NCBI GenBank assembly: GCA_902544085.1
Contig: CACCAP010000001.1
Coordinates: forward strand, 1 to 64,000
DNA length: 64,000 nt
Source: an uncultured Bacteroidota bacterium
GTDB lineage: Bacteria; Bacteroidota; Bacteroidia; Flavobacteriales; Flavobacteriaceae
Direction of reading: 5' to 3'
Notes under the pieces: generated by a model
Databases searched by the model: none
The model's input: only the letters and a program-made list of their open reading frames with translations
Told to the model about the DNA's origin: nothing
Shown: positions 36,971-45,244 of the stretch, piece by piece
How positions within the stretch are numbered: the stretch's first letter is position 1
Layout: each line of letters starts with the position of its first letter
Translations under genes and position numbers: made by a program

Positions 36971-38139
36971 CAATAAATAAATTCGCCCTCCTCAGTTAAT
37001 ATAGATAGTTTTTTTGTGTTACTTTTCTCAACTTTTCCGATTACTTTGGCATCAACATTAAAACTTTTTGAAATGGATATTATATTATTTGCAAATTTTT
37101 CATCAACATATATTTCCATGCGATGTCCCATGTTAAAGACTTGATACATTTCTCTCCACTTTGTCTTAGACTCTTTTTGAATCATTTTAAAAAGAGGTGG
37201 AACATCAAATAAATTATCCTTTATAATATGTAAATTTTCAACAAAATTTAAAACTTTGGTTTGTGCACCACCACTACAATGTATAATACCATTTATGCAA
37301 TCTCTACCAACCTCATCAAAAATTTTATCAAGTACTGGTGCATAGGTTCTCGTTGGTGACAAAACTAATTTACCAGCATTCAATTCAACCCCATCAACAG
37401 TATCAGTAAATTTTTTCGATCCAGTATATATTAAATCTTCAGGCAAGTTCTCATCATATGTTTCTGGATATTTTTTTTTGTATACATTGCTAAAGACATC
37501 ATGTCTGGCTGATGTTAACCCATTACTCCCCATTCCCCCATTATATTCTTTTTCATATGATGATTTACCATATGATGCAAGCCCAACAATTACATTACCA
37601 CTCTTGATATTGTTCTCTATAACATCATCCCTTTTCATCCTTGTAAAAACTGTACTATCGACAATTATTGTTTTCACCAAATCCCCAACATCAGCTGTTT
37701 CTCCCCCTGATGAAATGATATTTAAATTAAAAGAGTTGAGTAATTTAATTATTTCTTCATTTCCTTCAATAATTTCTTTTAAAACATTACCAGGTATTAA
37801 TTTTTTATTCCTTCCAATTGTTGAGGAGACAACTATATTTTTTGTCGCTCCTACGCATATAAGATCATCAATATTCATAATCAATGAATCTTGAGAAATT
37901 CCTTTCCAAACAGACAGATCATTTGTTTCTTTCCAATATGCATAGGCCAGTGAAGATTTTGTACCAGCACCATCTGCATGCATTATTAGACACATTTCAT
38001 CATCATTATTGATTATATCAGGAATTATTTTACAAAATGAGTTCGGAAATAGACCCTTATCTATATTTTTGATAGCGTCATGGACATCTTTTTTGTTAAA
38101 TGAAACACCCCTGCGATCATATTTGTTATTGATATCCAA
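36970..38139 (-). CDS. purM: Phosphoribosylformylglycinamidine cyclo-ligase
   Basis: The 389-aa protein is longer than the roughly 345 aa of proteobacterial PurM, but this is the Bacteroidota form. It closes the imidazole ring of AIR with ATP in purine synthesis. Visible motifs are [14 protein letters not shown] near residues 54-67, [12 protein letters not shown] near residue 90, [11 protein letters not shown] near residue 144, and [17 protein letters not shown] near residue 203. The start is TTG at 38139, one codon before [12 protein letters not shown]. It leads the purM-prfA-pyrF unit. Confidence 0.94.
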   Translation of the reverse strand: MDINNKYDRRGVSFNKKDVHDAIKNIDKGLFPNSFCKIIPDIINNDDEMCLIMHADGAGTKSSLAYAYWKETNDLSVWKGISQDSLIMNIDDLICVGATKNIVVSSTIGRNKKLIPGNVLKEIIEGNEEIIKLLNSFNLNIISSGGETADVGDLVKTIIVDSTVFTRMKRDDVIENNIKSGNVIVGLASYGKSSYEKEYNGGMGSNGLTSARHDVFSNVYKKKYPETYDENLPEDLIYTGSKKFTDTVDGVELNAGKLVLSPTRTYAPVLDKIFDEVGRDCINGIIHCSGGAQTKVLNFVENLHIIKDNLFDVPPLFKMIQKESKTKWREMYQVFNMGHRMEIYVDEKFANNIISISKSFNVDAKVIGKVEKSNTKKLSILTEEGEFIY

Positions 38140-38221
38140 AAGATTATTAATTATTCAAAGATAGTGGTTATTGTTTTTACTAAAAATTTACTTTAATTTT
38201 TTTGTTAATTACTATTGACAA

Positions 38222-38265
38222 AAAGACTTATTTTACACGAATTTTCTACTAAAAAAATAATTTTT
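38222..38265 (+). promoter_or_regulatory. Shared promoter element, copy 3 (glnII)
   Basis: AAAGACTTATT (38222-38232), 18 bp, A7 (38251-38257), then TAATTTTT (38258-38265). The -7 box begins 110 bp before the glnII ATG, leaving a longer AT-rich leader than in the other two copies. Confidence 0.65.
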
Positions 38266-38367
38266 AAGTACTTAAATTATGATGTTCATAAAAACAGAAA
38301 AATTTGATATTTAGTATCAATATTTTTTTAAAAATAACTATACATTTAGATATCTAAAAAATCTATT

Positions 38368-39375
38368 ATGAGTAAATCTAAACTTGAATATTTGTGGTTG
38401 GATGGATACAAACCAACCCAAAGCCTCCGAGGTAAAACAAAAGTTGTATCTGATTTTAGCGGAAAATTAGAGGATTGCCCTATTTGGGCTTTTGACGGTA
38501 GTTCGACTCAGCAAGCACCAGGAGGATCTTCTGATTGTTTATTAAAACCTGTAGCTATATATCCTGATCCTGTTAGAAAAAATGCATTTATTGTCATGAA
38601 TGAAGTCTTAAGTCCTGATGGTTCACCGCACGAATCGAACGGTAGAGCTACCATTGATGATGATGATGATGATTTTTGGTTTGGTTTTGAACAAGAGTAT
38701 TTCTTGTGGGATCCAGAAACAAATCTGCCATTAGGCTTTCCAAAAGATCAGACACCACAGGGCCAATTTTATTGTTCCGTAGGTGGTAAAAATGCATTTG
38801 GTAGGGAAATAATGGATAGACATTTAGATATTTGCATTGATGCAGGAATCAATATTGAGGGTACTAATGCTGAAGTTGCTGCAGGTCAATGGGAGTTCCA
38901 AATTTTTGCAAAAGGAGCTGCAAAAGCTGGCGACGAAATTTGGGTAGCTCGTTATTTTCTTGAAAGATTAGCAGAAGAATATGGTCTTGCAATTGAATAT
39001 CATCCAAAACCACTTGGTGCTACTGATTGGAATGGTTCGGGTATGCACGCAAACTTTTCAAACAGTACATTGAGAACTTGTGGTTCTAAAGAAACATATG
39101 AAAAAATTTGTGAAGCCTTTAGACCAGTTGTTGATGAGCATATTGCAGTTTATGGTGCATTTAATGACCAAAGGTTAACAGGTGATCACGAAACGCAGTC
39201 CATTACTGAGTTTAGTTATGGTGTTTCTGATCGAGGTGCTTCAATAAGAATTCCAATTATAACTGTTGAAAAAGGTTACAAAGGTTGGCTCGAAGACAGA
39301 AGGCCTGCGTCAAATGGTGATCCTTATAAAATTGCTGCTAGGATTATCAAAACTGTGAAATCAGCTAAAGTATAA
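38368..39375 (+). CDS. glnA: Glutamine synthetase, GSII type
   Basis: The 335-aa enzyme belongs to the short, eukaryote-like GSII class. Evidence is the N-terminal EYLWLDGYKPTQSLRGKTKV, then WAFDGSSTQQAPG, the metal site FGFEQEYFLWD near residues 106-116, NAEVAAGQWEFQI near residue 173, and DWNGSGMHANFSN near residue 226. It makes glutamine from glutamate, ammonia and ATP. The shared promoter design with porin-amtB suggests joint control of ammonium uptake and assimilation. It ends in a strong terminator. Confidence 0.95.
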   Translation: MSKSKLEYLWLDGYKPTQSLRGKTKVVSDFSGKLEDCPIWAFDGSSTQQAPGGSSDCLLKPVAIYPDPVRKNAFIVMNEVLSPDGSPHESNGRATIDDDDDDFWFGFEQEYFLWDPETNLPLGFPKDQTPQGQFYCSVGGKNAFGREIMDRHLDICIDAGINIEGTNAEVAAGQWEFQIFAKGAAKAGDEIWVARYFLERLAEEYGLAIEYHPKPLGATDWNGSGMHANFSNSTLRTCGSKETYEKICEAFRPVVDEHIAVYGAFNDQRLTGDHETQSITEFSYGVSDRGASIRIPIITVEKGYKGWLEDRRPASNGDPYKIAARIIKTVKSAKV

Positions 39376-39400
39376 GGTTCAACTCATATTTGTTTATAAT

Positions 39401-39427
39401 AACACCCCTATTCGGGGTGTTTTTTTT
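39401..39427 (+). terminator. Terminator of glnII
   Basis: A perfect stem AACACCCC / GGGGTGTT with loop TATTC is followed by a run of T. It reaches the last bases of the convergent antiporter gene. Confidence 0.9.
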
Positions 39428-40355
39428 AAAGTATCAGAATGTAATACATCAGAAATGACAATAGTAAAATAATGCCATTGGTTCTTCCTAAAATTTTAGT
39501 TTTTGATAATGAGTAAAAAAGAAATAGAAGCAACATAAAAACGAACATGACAGATATATCGAACTTAAGATTCTCCTTGCTAGTGATTTCCAATGGTTTA
39601 ACGATTGATGTTAATCCAACAACAGCCAAAATATTAAAAATATTTGATCCAATAATGTTTCCGATAGAAATATCCAACTCTTTCTTAAATACTGCAACTA
39701 ATGTTGTAACAACCTCTGGTAGACTAGTTCCAATTGCAACAATTGTTAATCCAATTATTCGTTCAGAAACACCAAAATAATCTGCAAAATAAATGGATGA
39801 TTCTACAAAAAATTCAGAACCTAAATAAAGCATGATGCTTGATACAAATATTGTTAGTATTAGTTTTACATTTGATTTATGAATTATTTTCTTTTCGCTT
39901 TGATCGTCTTTTGATTTCTTAAAAACATATATAAGTGATAAAATCAATAGTGTGAATAGAATTCCTCCCTCTATCCTACCAACTTCAGATTTTGACAGAG
40001 CAAAAAAAGTAAATATTACACTCACTATCATAAGAAAATTCCAATCTTGATTAATTATATCCTTCGAGATTTTGATCTTTGAGAAGAAAAGCGCCAAACC
40101 AAGGACAAGTCCAAAATTTGCAATATTTGAACCTATTACATTAGATATGGCAATATCACTGGAGTTTTTTAAAACTGAACTAATGCTGATTAAAAGCTCT
40201 GGTGCAGAGGTGGCAATTGAAACAACTGTAAGACCAATAACTACTTTTGATATATTATATTTCAATGACAGGTCTACTGAAGATTTTAATAAATAATTAC
40301 TGCCAAGAACAAGCATTATTAAGCCTAGTATCAAAAAAAACAGTTGAGTCAACAT
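39426..40355 (-). CDS. Calcium/sodium antiporter (CaCA, YrbG-like)
   Basis: The protein has 309 aa from the ATG at 40355; an upstream in-frame extension would add 18 residues of poor fit. It has ten or so membrane helices and two alpha repeats, GSNIANFGLVLGLA near residue 60 and GNIIGSNIFNILAVVGL near residue 220, each with the acidic motif half (ATSAPELLISI and GTSLPEVVTTL). These are the cation-binding repeats of the K+-independent CaCA family. It exchanges Ca2+ for Na+ across the inner membrane. It is single and convergent with glnII. Confidence 0.9.
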   Translation of the reverse strand: MLTQLFFLILGLIMLVLGSNYLLKSSVDLSLKYNISKVVIGLTVVSIATSAPELLISISSVLKNSSDIAISNVIGSNIANFGLVLGLALFFSKIKISKDIINQDWNFLMIVSVIFTFFALSKSEVGRIEGGILFTLLILSLIYVFKKSKDDQSEKKIIHKSNVKLILTIFVSSIMLYLGSEFFVESSIYFADYFGVSERIIGLTIVAIGTSLPEVVTTLVAVFKKELDISIGNIIGSNIFNILAVVGLTSIVKPLEITSKENLKFDISVMFVFMLLLFLFYSLSKTKILGRTNGIILLLSFLMYYILIL

Positions 40356-40541
40356 AAGTTTTGCTAAGATAATACATGAATTGTATATTGCGATGATAAT
40401 GAAAAGCATATACCAATTATTGGCTAAATTGAATAAAATAATACTTCCGAGTTACTCAAAAAAAGGGCTTAACTTGAGCAAAGCATCCAAAATTCAGCTG
40501 CTAATTATTGGGTACAGGTATTTAGTAACAAAAAACTCTTT

Positions 40542-41492
40542 ATGAAAAAGTACCTAAAATTAATACCTGTCATTCTTTTTTTTTCATGTGAAAAATCAAT
40601 AAACGATTATGCAATTGTTATTCACGGAGGGGCTGGGACAGTCATTAGAGAGAATACACCAAAAGAATTACAAAAAAAATACGAAGATAAGTTAAGAGAA
40701 GCCCTCGAAGTCGGATATTCTATTTTAGAGAATGGAGGCAGTAGCATTGATGCTGTTGAAAAAACAATTAAAATTCTTGAAGATTCCGAATTATTCAACG
40801 CTGGCAAAGGCTCCGTGTTAACCAATGAGGAGACTGTAGAAATGGATGCATCTATAATGACAGGGAATGACCTGAACGCTGGTGCAGTTGCAACATTAAA
40901 AACAATTAAAAACCCTATTTCAGCCGCTCGTGCCGTAATGGAAAAATCAAATCATGTGTTTTTATCAGGTGAGGGTGCAGAAAATTTTGCAAAAGAGATT
41001 GGATTAGAAACAGTTAATAACAATTACTTTATCACCAAAAACCAATTAAATCAAATTAGAAAAATAAAAGAGAACAAATATGGAACGGTAGGATGTGTTG
41101 CTCTAGATAAATCAGGAAATATAACAGCTGGGACCTCTACAGGTGGGATGATGAATAAAAAATGGAATAGAATTGGGGATGTTCCAGTTATCGGAGCTGG
41201 TACTTATGCAAATAACAAAACATGTGGAGTTTCTGCTACCGGATGGGGAGAATTTTTTATTAGAAATGTAGTTGCATATGATATATCAGCGATGATGGAA
41301 TATCAAAACAAAACTTTGGAAGAAGCTGCAAAAATTTCAATTTTCGATAAAGTTGGTAAAATGGGAGCTACTGGTGGCGTAATTGGCATTGATAAAAATG
41401 GTGGCGTTATGATGGAATTTAATTCGCCTGGAATGTATCGGGGTTATAAAACTGAGAATAGCGATTATGTTATCAAAATGTTTGGGGATTAA
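40542..41492 (+). CDS. Isoaspartyl peptidase/L-asparaginase, lipoprotein
   Basis: This Ntn-hydrolase precursor of 316 aa has an SPII signal ending FFSC (Cys16). The alpha chain has YAIVIHGGAGTV and FNAGKGSVLTNEETVEMDASIM. Autocleavage would expose the Thr in KYGTVGCVALD (near residue 185), followed by GTSTGGMMNKKWNRIGD and the substrate-binding GTYAN, CGVSATGWGE. It hydrolyses Asn or isoaspartyl dipeptides, here outside the cytoplasm, which would release ammonium or amino acids for uptake. Confidence 0.92.
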   Translation: MKKYLKLIPVILFFSCEKSINDYAIVIHGGAGTVIRENTPKELQKKYEDKLREALEVGYSILENGGSSIDAVEKTIKILEDSELFNAGKGSVLTNEETVEMDASIMTGNDLNAGAVATLKTIKNPISAARAVMEKSNHVFLSGEGAENFAKEIGLETVNNNYFITKNQLNQIRKIKENKYGTVGCVALDKSGNITAGTSTGGMMNKKWNRIGDVPVIGAGTYANNKTCGVSATGWGEFFIRNVVAYDISAMMEYQNKTLEEAAKISIFDKVGKMGATGGVIGIDKNGGVMMEFNSPGMYRGYKTENSDYVIKMFGD

Positions 41493-41496
41493 CATT

Positions 41497-41525
41497 AAAA
41501 AAAAGGCTCTAAAAAACTAGAGCCT
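41497..41525 (-). terminator. Terminator of the YRGVK microprotein unit
   Basis: A perfect stem AGGCTCTA / TAGAGCCT with a 6-nt loop is followed on the minus strand by eight T, 28 bp past the small gene's stop. The T run is only on the minus-strand side, so it serves that gene. Confidence 0.85.
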
Positions 41526-41553
41526 CAATCTAAAATCTATTATAATTATTTGT

Positions 41554-41691
41554 TTAAAGAGCAAATTTTACTCCTCTGTATACCCCAAAATTACTAGATG
41601 ATTTTTGATTATCTCTAGAAATTTTATTTGGATTGTATTTAACACCTCTATAAGTTAGTTGTTTTTGAATAGTTAGGTCTGAAGTTTTCAT
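41554..41691 (-). CDS. 45-aa YRGVK-repeat microprotein (DUF4278-like)
   Basis: The frame codes for 45 aa and starts MKTSDLTIQKQ. It contains two copies of a short motif, LTYRGVKYN and GVYRGVKFAL, separated by a polar Asn/Ser-rich linker. LTYRGVKY is the hallmark of DUF4278 proteins, which are known mostly from marine cyanobacteria and other marine bacteria and have no established function. The gene has its own promoter-like box, a foldable leader and a hairpin terminator, which argues that it is expressed. The family call rests on motif recognition only. Confidence 0.7.
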   Translation of the reverse strand: MKTSDLTIQKQLTYRGVKYNPNKISRDNQKSSSNFGVYRGVKFAL

Positions 41692-41728
41692 ACATTCATT
41701 TTAAAATTAAAATATATGTAACGATTTT

Positions 41729-41788
41729 TCAGGATGCGTTCTCTCCACCCGCGACTATATTATAAATCCCAGTCTACACGGGACCTGA
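41729..41788 (-). ncRNA. Candidate structured RNA leader upstream of the microprotein gene
   Basis: This 60-nt GC-rich island stands out in an AT-rich gap. On the minus strand TCAGG pairs with CCTGA as a closing stem. Inside, CCCG pairs with CGGG and GACT with AGTC as a stacked arm, leaving a purine-rich GGAGAGAACGC segment unpaired near the 3' side. It lies 37 nt before the microprotein ATG and starts where transcription should begin from the box at 41791-41798. It may be a riboswitch-like or protein-binding leader. I could not match it to a known family. Confidence 0.45.
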
Positions 41789-41790
41789 CA

Positions 41791-41798
41791 TAAATATA
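41791..41798 (-). promoter_or_regulatory. Predicted -7 box of the leader-microprotein unit
   Basis: TATATTTA on the minus strand fits TAnnTTTR and ends 2 nt before the foldable leader, so the transcript would start at the leader's closing stem. Confidence 0.4.
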
Positions 41799-41893
41799 CT
41801 TAAAATTATTGAATTAATAAAATACGGTATTATTTTTTAATAAATTCACATTATATAATGCAAAAAATAAGGATATCGTAATTTTTATTTTTT

Positions 41894-43039
41894 TTAATGC
41901 TTAAATAAAGTTTTGAAAAAAGTCTTTGTGAATAGAAATTTTGGGAAAGATAAAGTGATTTTTAAATCATCAATTAAACTAGATTCATTATCAAGGAACT
42001 TGAAGATCTTTTCAATCTTATTATTTTTAAAAAGCCTTTCAAACAAGTGTGATCCAAGATGATTTTGATAATATAAAACATCCAAAAATATTCTGTCATA
42101 ATACCAAAATCTTGTCTTCTTGTTAAACTTTCTAAAATCATCACTCTCTTCCATAAAGATTAACAGTTGACTTGATTTTTTATCAATAAATTTAAAAGTG
42201 TAACCTGTTGAGGGCTTGGTCCACCCCCCCGATGTACCAATATTTATTAGATTTTTGGTATTATATTTTGAGTAATCAAAGCAGGTCATCGGGATAACTC
42301 CTTTCTCGTTACTTGTTATCTTATAATCTGATATACCTTTACCTTTTAGGTAATTTGAGATTTCTTGATCATATTCAAAATCACTCAATTCTTTTTTTGA
42401 AAAAAGTGTGTATTCAATCAAAGCTTCATTTGAGCTAACAGGAAGAATATAAAAGAAACGAGTCTCATTTTTTTGATCGATGCTAAAATCCATTATTGTT
42501 GCCTTTTTATCATCAAAATATTTATTCTTTGTTTTTATTGTCCAGCCTTTAAAATGTTGTAATAACATTTTTAAGTCTGAATTCTTTTTGTAAGGTGTAA
42601 AATTTGGTATACTATTAAAAACTTTACTAGCTGTAAAAGAATGATTCTTTGTCTTTACTTTAACATTTTTTGGCTCATGATCAACAGATAAAACTTCGTC
42701 ATACAATGTTTCAACATTCAATTTGGATTCGATAGATTTTTTTATAGTTTTAAAAAAATCCTTACTTTTTATCATATTATAAGTCATATTATCCAATTTA
42801 AAATCTAAACTGACGTTGGAGCTTTTAAAATTTATTTCTGACCACTTTTTAGATAAAAAGCTGTTCCATTTTGAGTCATTACTATCCCAAAAACACCATG
42901 TTTTATTGACATCCTCTTTAGTACTTTCAATTATTAAAATTTTCTTACTCAGATAATAATTAATTTTTGACATCTTATATAAAATTACAGAGGAGGAAAG
43001 ACCATATCCGCAAAAAATAAAATCGTATTGTTTTTTCAA
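41894..43039 (-). CDS. crtY: Lycopene beta-cyclase (CrtY type)
   Basis: The 381-aa flavoprotein has an N-terminal dinucleotide fold (YDFIFCGYGLSSSVILYKM) and the cyclase hallmark NKTWCFWD near residues 46-53. Later conserved stretches are FYILPVSSNEALIEYTLFS near residues 192-210, and GVIPMT with GTSGGWTKPSTGYTFKFI near residues 235-270. It cyclises lycopene ends to beta rings. The start is TTG at 43039. It is divergent from the crtA-crtD-cruF run. Together these predict a monocyclic carotenoid with one beta ring and one modified acyclic end. Confidence 0.9.
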   Translation of the reverse strand: MKKQYDFIFCGYGLSSSVILYKMSKINYYLSKKILIIESTKEDVNKTWCFWDSNDSKWNSFLSKKWSEINFKSSNVSLDFKLDNMTYNMIKSKDFFKTIKKSIESKLNVETLYDEVLSVDHEPKNVKVKTKNHSFTASKVFNSIPNFTPYKKNSDLKMLLQHFKGWTIKTKNKYFDDKKATIMDFSIDQKNETRFFYILPVSSNEALIEYTLFSKKELSDFEYDQEISNYLKGKGISDYKITSNEKGVIPMTCFDYSKYNTKNLINIGTSGGWTKPSTGYTFKFIDKKSSQLLIFMEESDDFRKFNKKTRFWYYDRIFLDVLYYQNHLGSHLFERLFKNNKIEKIFKFLDNESSLIDDLKITLSFPKFLFTKTFFKTLFKH

Positions 43040-43056
43040 AAAAATTAATTAGTCAA

Positions 43057-43064
43057 CAAATATA
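43057..43064 (-). promoter_or_regulatory. Predicted -7 box of crtY
   Basis: TATATTTG on the minus strand matches TAnnTTTG, 17 nt before the TTG start. Confidence 0.45.
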
Positions 43065-43091
43065 TTATATTTTAAATTGAAAGAATTGCAC

Positions 43092-43099
43092 TAATTTTG
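43092..43099 (+). promoter_or_regulatory. Predicted -7 box of crtA-crtD-cruF
   Basis: TAATTTTG matches TAnnTTTG, 13 nt before the crtA ATG. With the crtY box it makes a compact divergent control region of 73 bp. Confidence 0.45.
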
Positions 43100-43112
43100 A
43101 TATGATTAACTG

Positions 43113-43781
43113 ATGGCAGTATCCATATCTTTTTTTCATTTTGAATCAAATAAATTTTGGGCATTCAAACAAATGGTTGAAGCGAAAAAATATTTTTCAA
43201 ACAATGATAAAGTGTCATTCTATAAAATGCTTGGAACCGGCGGTAAAGGTGGATTTATTTATCCTGATCTTAGTGTTTATTCTTTATTGTGTGTATGGAA
43301 AAAATCAGAATTTTTAAATGAATTTATTGAGAGTAGTAATCATGCAAAAGAAATTAAGAAAAGAGCAAAAAAAAGGATAGATTACATAATGGAACCAATA
43401 TTCTCGAACGGTTTATGGGACAACGAAAACCCGTTTAAAGTCAATGAAACCAGAGAAACCAAAAAAGAAAATAAAATTGGTGTAATAACCAGAGGAAAAA
43501 TCAAGCTAAGTAAACAAATTGACTTTTGGCTAAATGTATCTTCTGCATCGGATGCAATAAAAAATGCTGACGGTGTTGAATTCTACAAGGGAATTGGCGA
43601 ATTACCTTTATTGTCTCAAGCAACATTTAGTGTGTGGAAAAATCATAAATCTATTAGCGATTTTGCTTACAAAAATAGGGCACACTCAGAAATCATAAAA
43701 AAAACAAAAGAAAGGAAATGGTACAGTGAAGATCTTTTCGCAAGATTTGAGATAACAGAAATCAAAACGCAAAACTTTTAA
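43113..43781 (+). CDS. crtA: Spheroidene monooxygenase-like carotenoid 2-ketolase
   Basis: This 222-aa protein resembles CrtA, the oxygen-dependent C-2 ketolase of purple bacteria. Matching features are the start VSISFFHFESNKFWAFKQM, FYKMLGTGGKGGF with the F-K-M-GTG pattern, SLLCVW, and the C-terminal TFSVWKNHKSISDFAY, then WYSEDLFARFEI. Both halves have the dimeric alpha/beta-barrel look, TFSVW echoing the N-terminal half. Next to crtD and cruF it would oxidise C-2' of a 1'-hydroxylated, monocyclic carotenoid. It is cytosolic or membrane associated. Confidence 0.88.
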   Translation: MAVSISFFHFESNKFWAFKQMVEAKKYFSNNDKVSFYKMLGTGGKGGFIYPDLSVYSLLCVWKKSEFLNEFIESSNHAKEIKKRAKKRIDYIMEPIFSNGLWDNENPFKVNETRETKKENKIGVITRGKIKLSKQIDFWLNVSSASDAIKNADGVEFYKGIGELPLLSQATFSVWKNHKSISDFAYKNRAHSEIIKKTKERKWYSEDLFARFEITEIKTQNF

Positions 43782-43783
43782 AT

Positions 43784-45244
43784 ATGAAAGTAGCAATTAT
43801 TGGATCCGGAATTGGGGGGATATGTTCAGCAATCAGGCTAAAAAGGAAGGGCTTTGATGTTGATGTGTTCGAGAAAAATGAATTTCCTGGTGGAAAGTTA
43901 AGTACTTTTAAATTAGGAGATTTTAGATTTGACGCAGGACCATCACTATTTACAATGCCTCATTTAGTTGATGAGCTGTTTAGCATTTGTGATGAAAATC
44001 CTAGAAATTTCTTCAACTATAAAAAGAAAAAAATTCACTGTAAATATTTTTGGAATGACGGAAAAAAATTTACAGCATATTCTGATAAGAATAAATTTTT
44101 TAATGAAGTTGAAAAAGAATTTAATATTTCAGGGCAGGTCGTTAAAAAATATCTTAACAAAGCTCAAATAAAATACAATCTCACAGAAAAAATATTCTTA
44201 AATAAATCACTACACAAACTTTCTACCTATTTGAATATAGATACGATTAAAGCACTTTTTAGAATTAATTTCTTTCAAATAAACAAAACACTTAATAAGG
44301 TCAATCAAGATGAGTTAAAAAATAAATATTTAGTACAAATCTTCAATAGGTACGCAACTTACAATGGTTCCTCCCCATACAAAACGCCTGGAATGATGAG
44401 TCTAATTCAACATCTAGAAAACCATTACGGTACATATATTCCTGTTGGTGGAATGCACGAAATAGCCAAAAGCCTATACAAGTTAGCAAATAAAATTGGT
44501 GTTAAATTTAATTTCAATAGTGAAATAACAAAACTTAAAGTAGATAATAAAAAGATTAAATACATAGAGATTAATAATAAAAAAAGAATTGAAGCAGATT
44601 ATGTAATTTCTAATGTAGACACTCATCATTTTTATGATAAACTTTTGGGAAATGAGATCAGTCACTCATCTCTCAAGTCAGAAAGATCTAGCTCAGCAGT
44701 AATTTTTTATTGGTGTATGAAAAATACAAATACAGATTTAGACCTACATAACATCTTTTTTGCATCTGATTATAAAAGTGAGTTTAAATCAATTTTTGAA
44801 AAAAAAGAACTATATAATGACCCCACTATTTATGTAAATATTACATCAAAAGACGTAAAAAGTGATGCACCAAAGAATTCAGAAAACTGGTTTGTTATGG
44901 TTAATGCACCTCACAACGTAAATCAAAGCTGGGATTCTGAGATTAAAATTTTGAAAAAAAATATAATAGGAAAACTAGAAAAGATTTTAAAGATCAATAT
45001 CAATGATAATTTGATCAAAGAGAAAATTTACAGCCCTCTTGACTTAGACAAAAACACAAACTCATATTTAGGATCTCTATATGGTACATCCAGCAATGAT
45101 ATGTTTTCATCATTTCTCAGACATCCGAATTTTTCAAGAAAATTAAAAAATGTATTCTTTTGTGGAGGAAGCGTTCATCCTGGGGGAGGAATTCCATTAT
45201 GTATATTATCATCTAAAATTATATCAGAGCTAATTGAAAATTAA
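43784..45244 (+). CDS. crtD: Carotenoid 3,4-desaturase (CrtI/CrtD family)
   Basis: The 486-aa FAD enzyme starts VAIIGSGIGGICSAIRLKRKG and has VFEKNEFPGGKLS near residues 27-40 and RFDAGPSLFTMP near residue 49. The middle shows YNGSSPYKTPGMMSLIQH and YIPVGGMHEIAKSL near residue 226. The family end motif is FFCGGSVHPGGGIPLCILS near residues 461-479. CrtI and CrtD cannot be told apart by motif, but the neighbours cruF and crtA and the lack of crtB favour the 1-hydroxycarotenoid 3,4-desaturase role. It starts 2 bp after crtA. Confidence 0.88.
   Translation: MKVAIIGSGIGGICSAIRLKRKGFDVDVFEKNEFPGGKLSTFKLGDFRFDAGPSLFTMPHLVDELFSICDENPRNFFNYKKKKIHCKYFWNDGKKFTAYSDKNKFFNEVEKEFNISGQVVKKYLNKAQIKYNLTEKIFLNKSLHKLSTYLNIDTIKALFRINFFQINKTLNKVNQDELKNKYLVQIFNRYATYNGSSPYKTPGMMSLIQHLENHYGTYIPVGGMHEIAKSLYKLANKIGVKFNFNSEITKLKVDNKKIKYIEINNKKRIEADYVISNVDTHHFYDKLLGNEISHSSLKSERSSSAVIFYWCMKNTNTDLDLHNIFFASDYKSEFKSIFEKKELYNDPTIYVNITSKDVKSDAPKNSENWFVMVNAPHNVNQSWDSEIKILKKNIIGKLEKILKININDNLIKEKIYSPLDLDKNTNSYLGSLYGTSSNDMFSSFLRHPNFSRKLKNVFFCGGSVHPGGGIPLCILSSKIISELIEN

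Noticed and set aside
41700-41800. Glutamine riboswitch assignment for the folded leader
   Set aside because: GAACGC near the 3' side resembles that class, but the required CGTTC partner at the 5' side is absent, so only an unassigned leader is reported.
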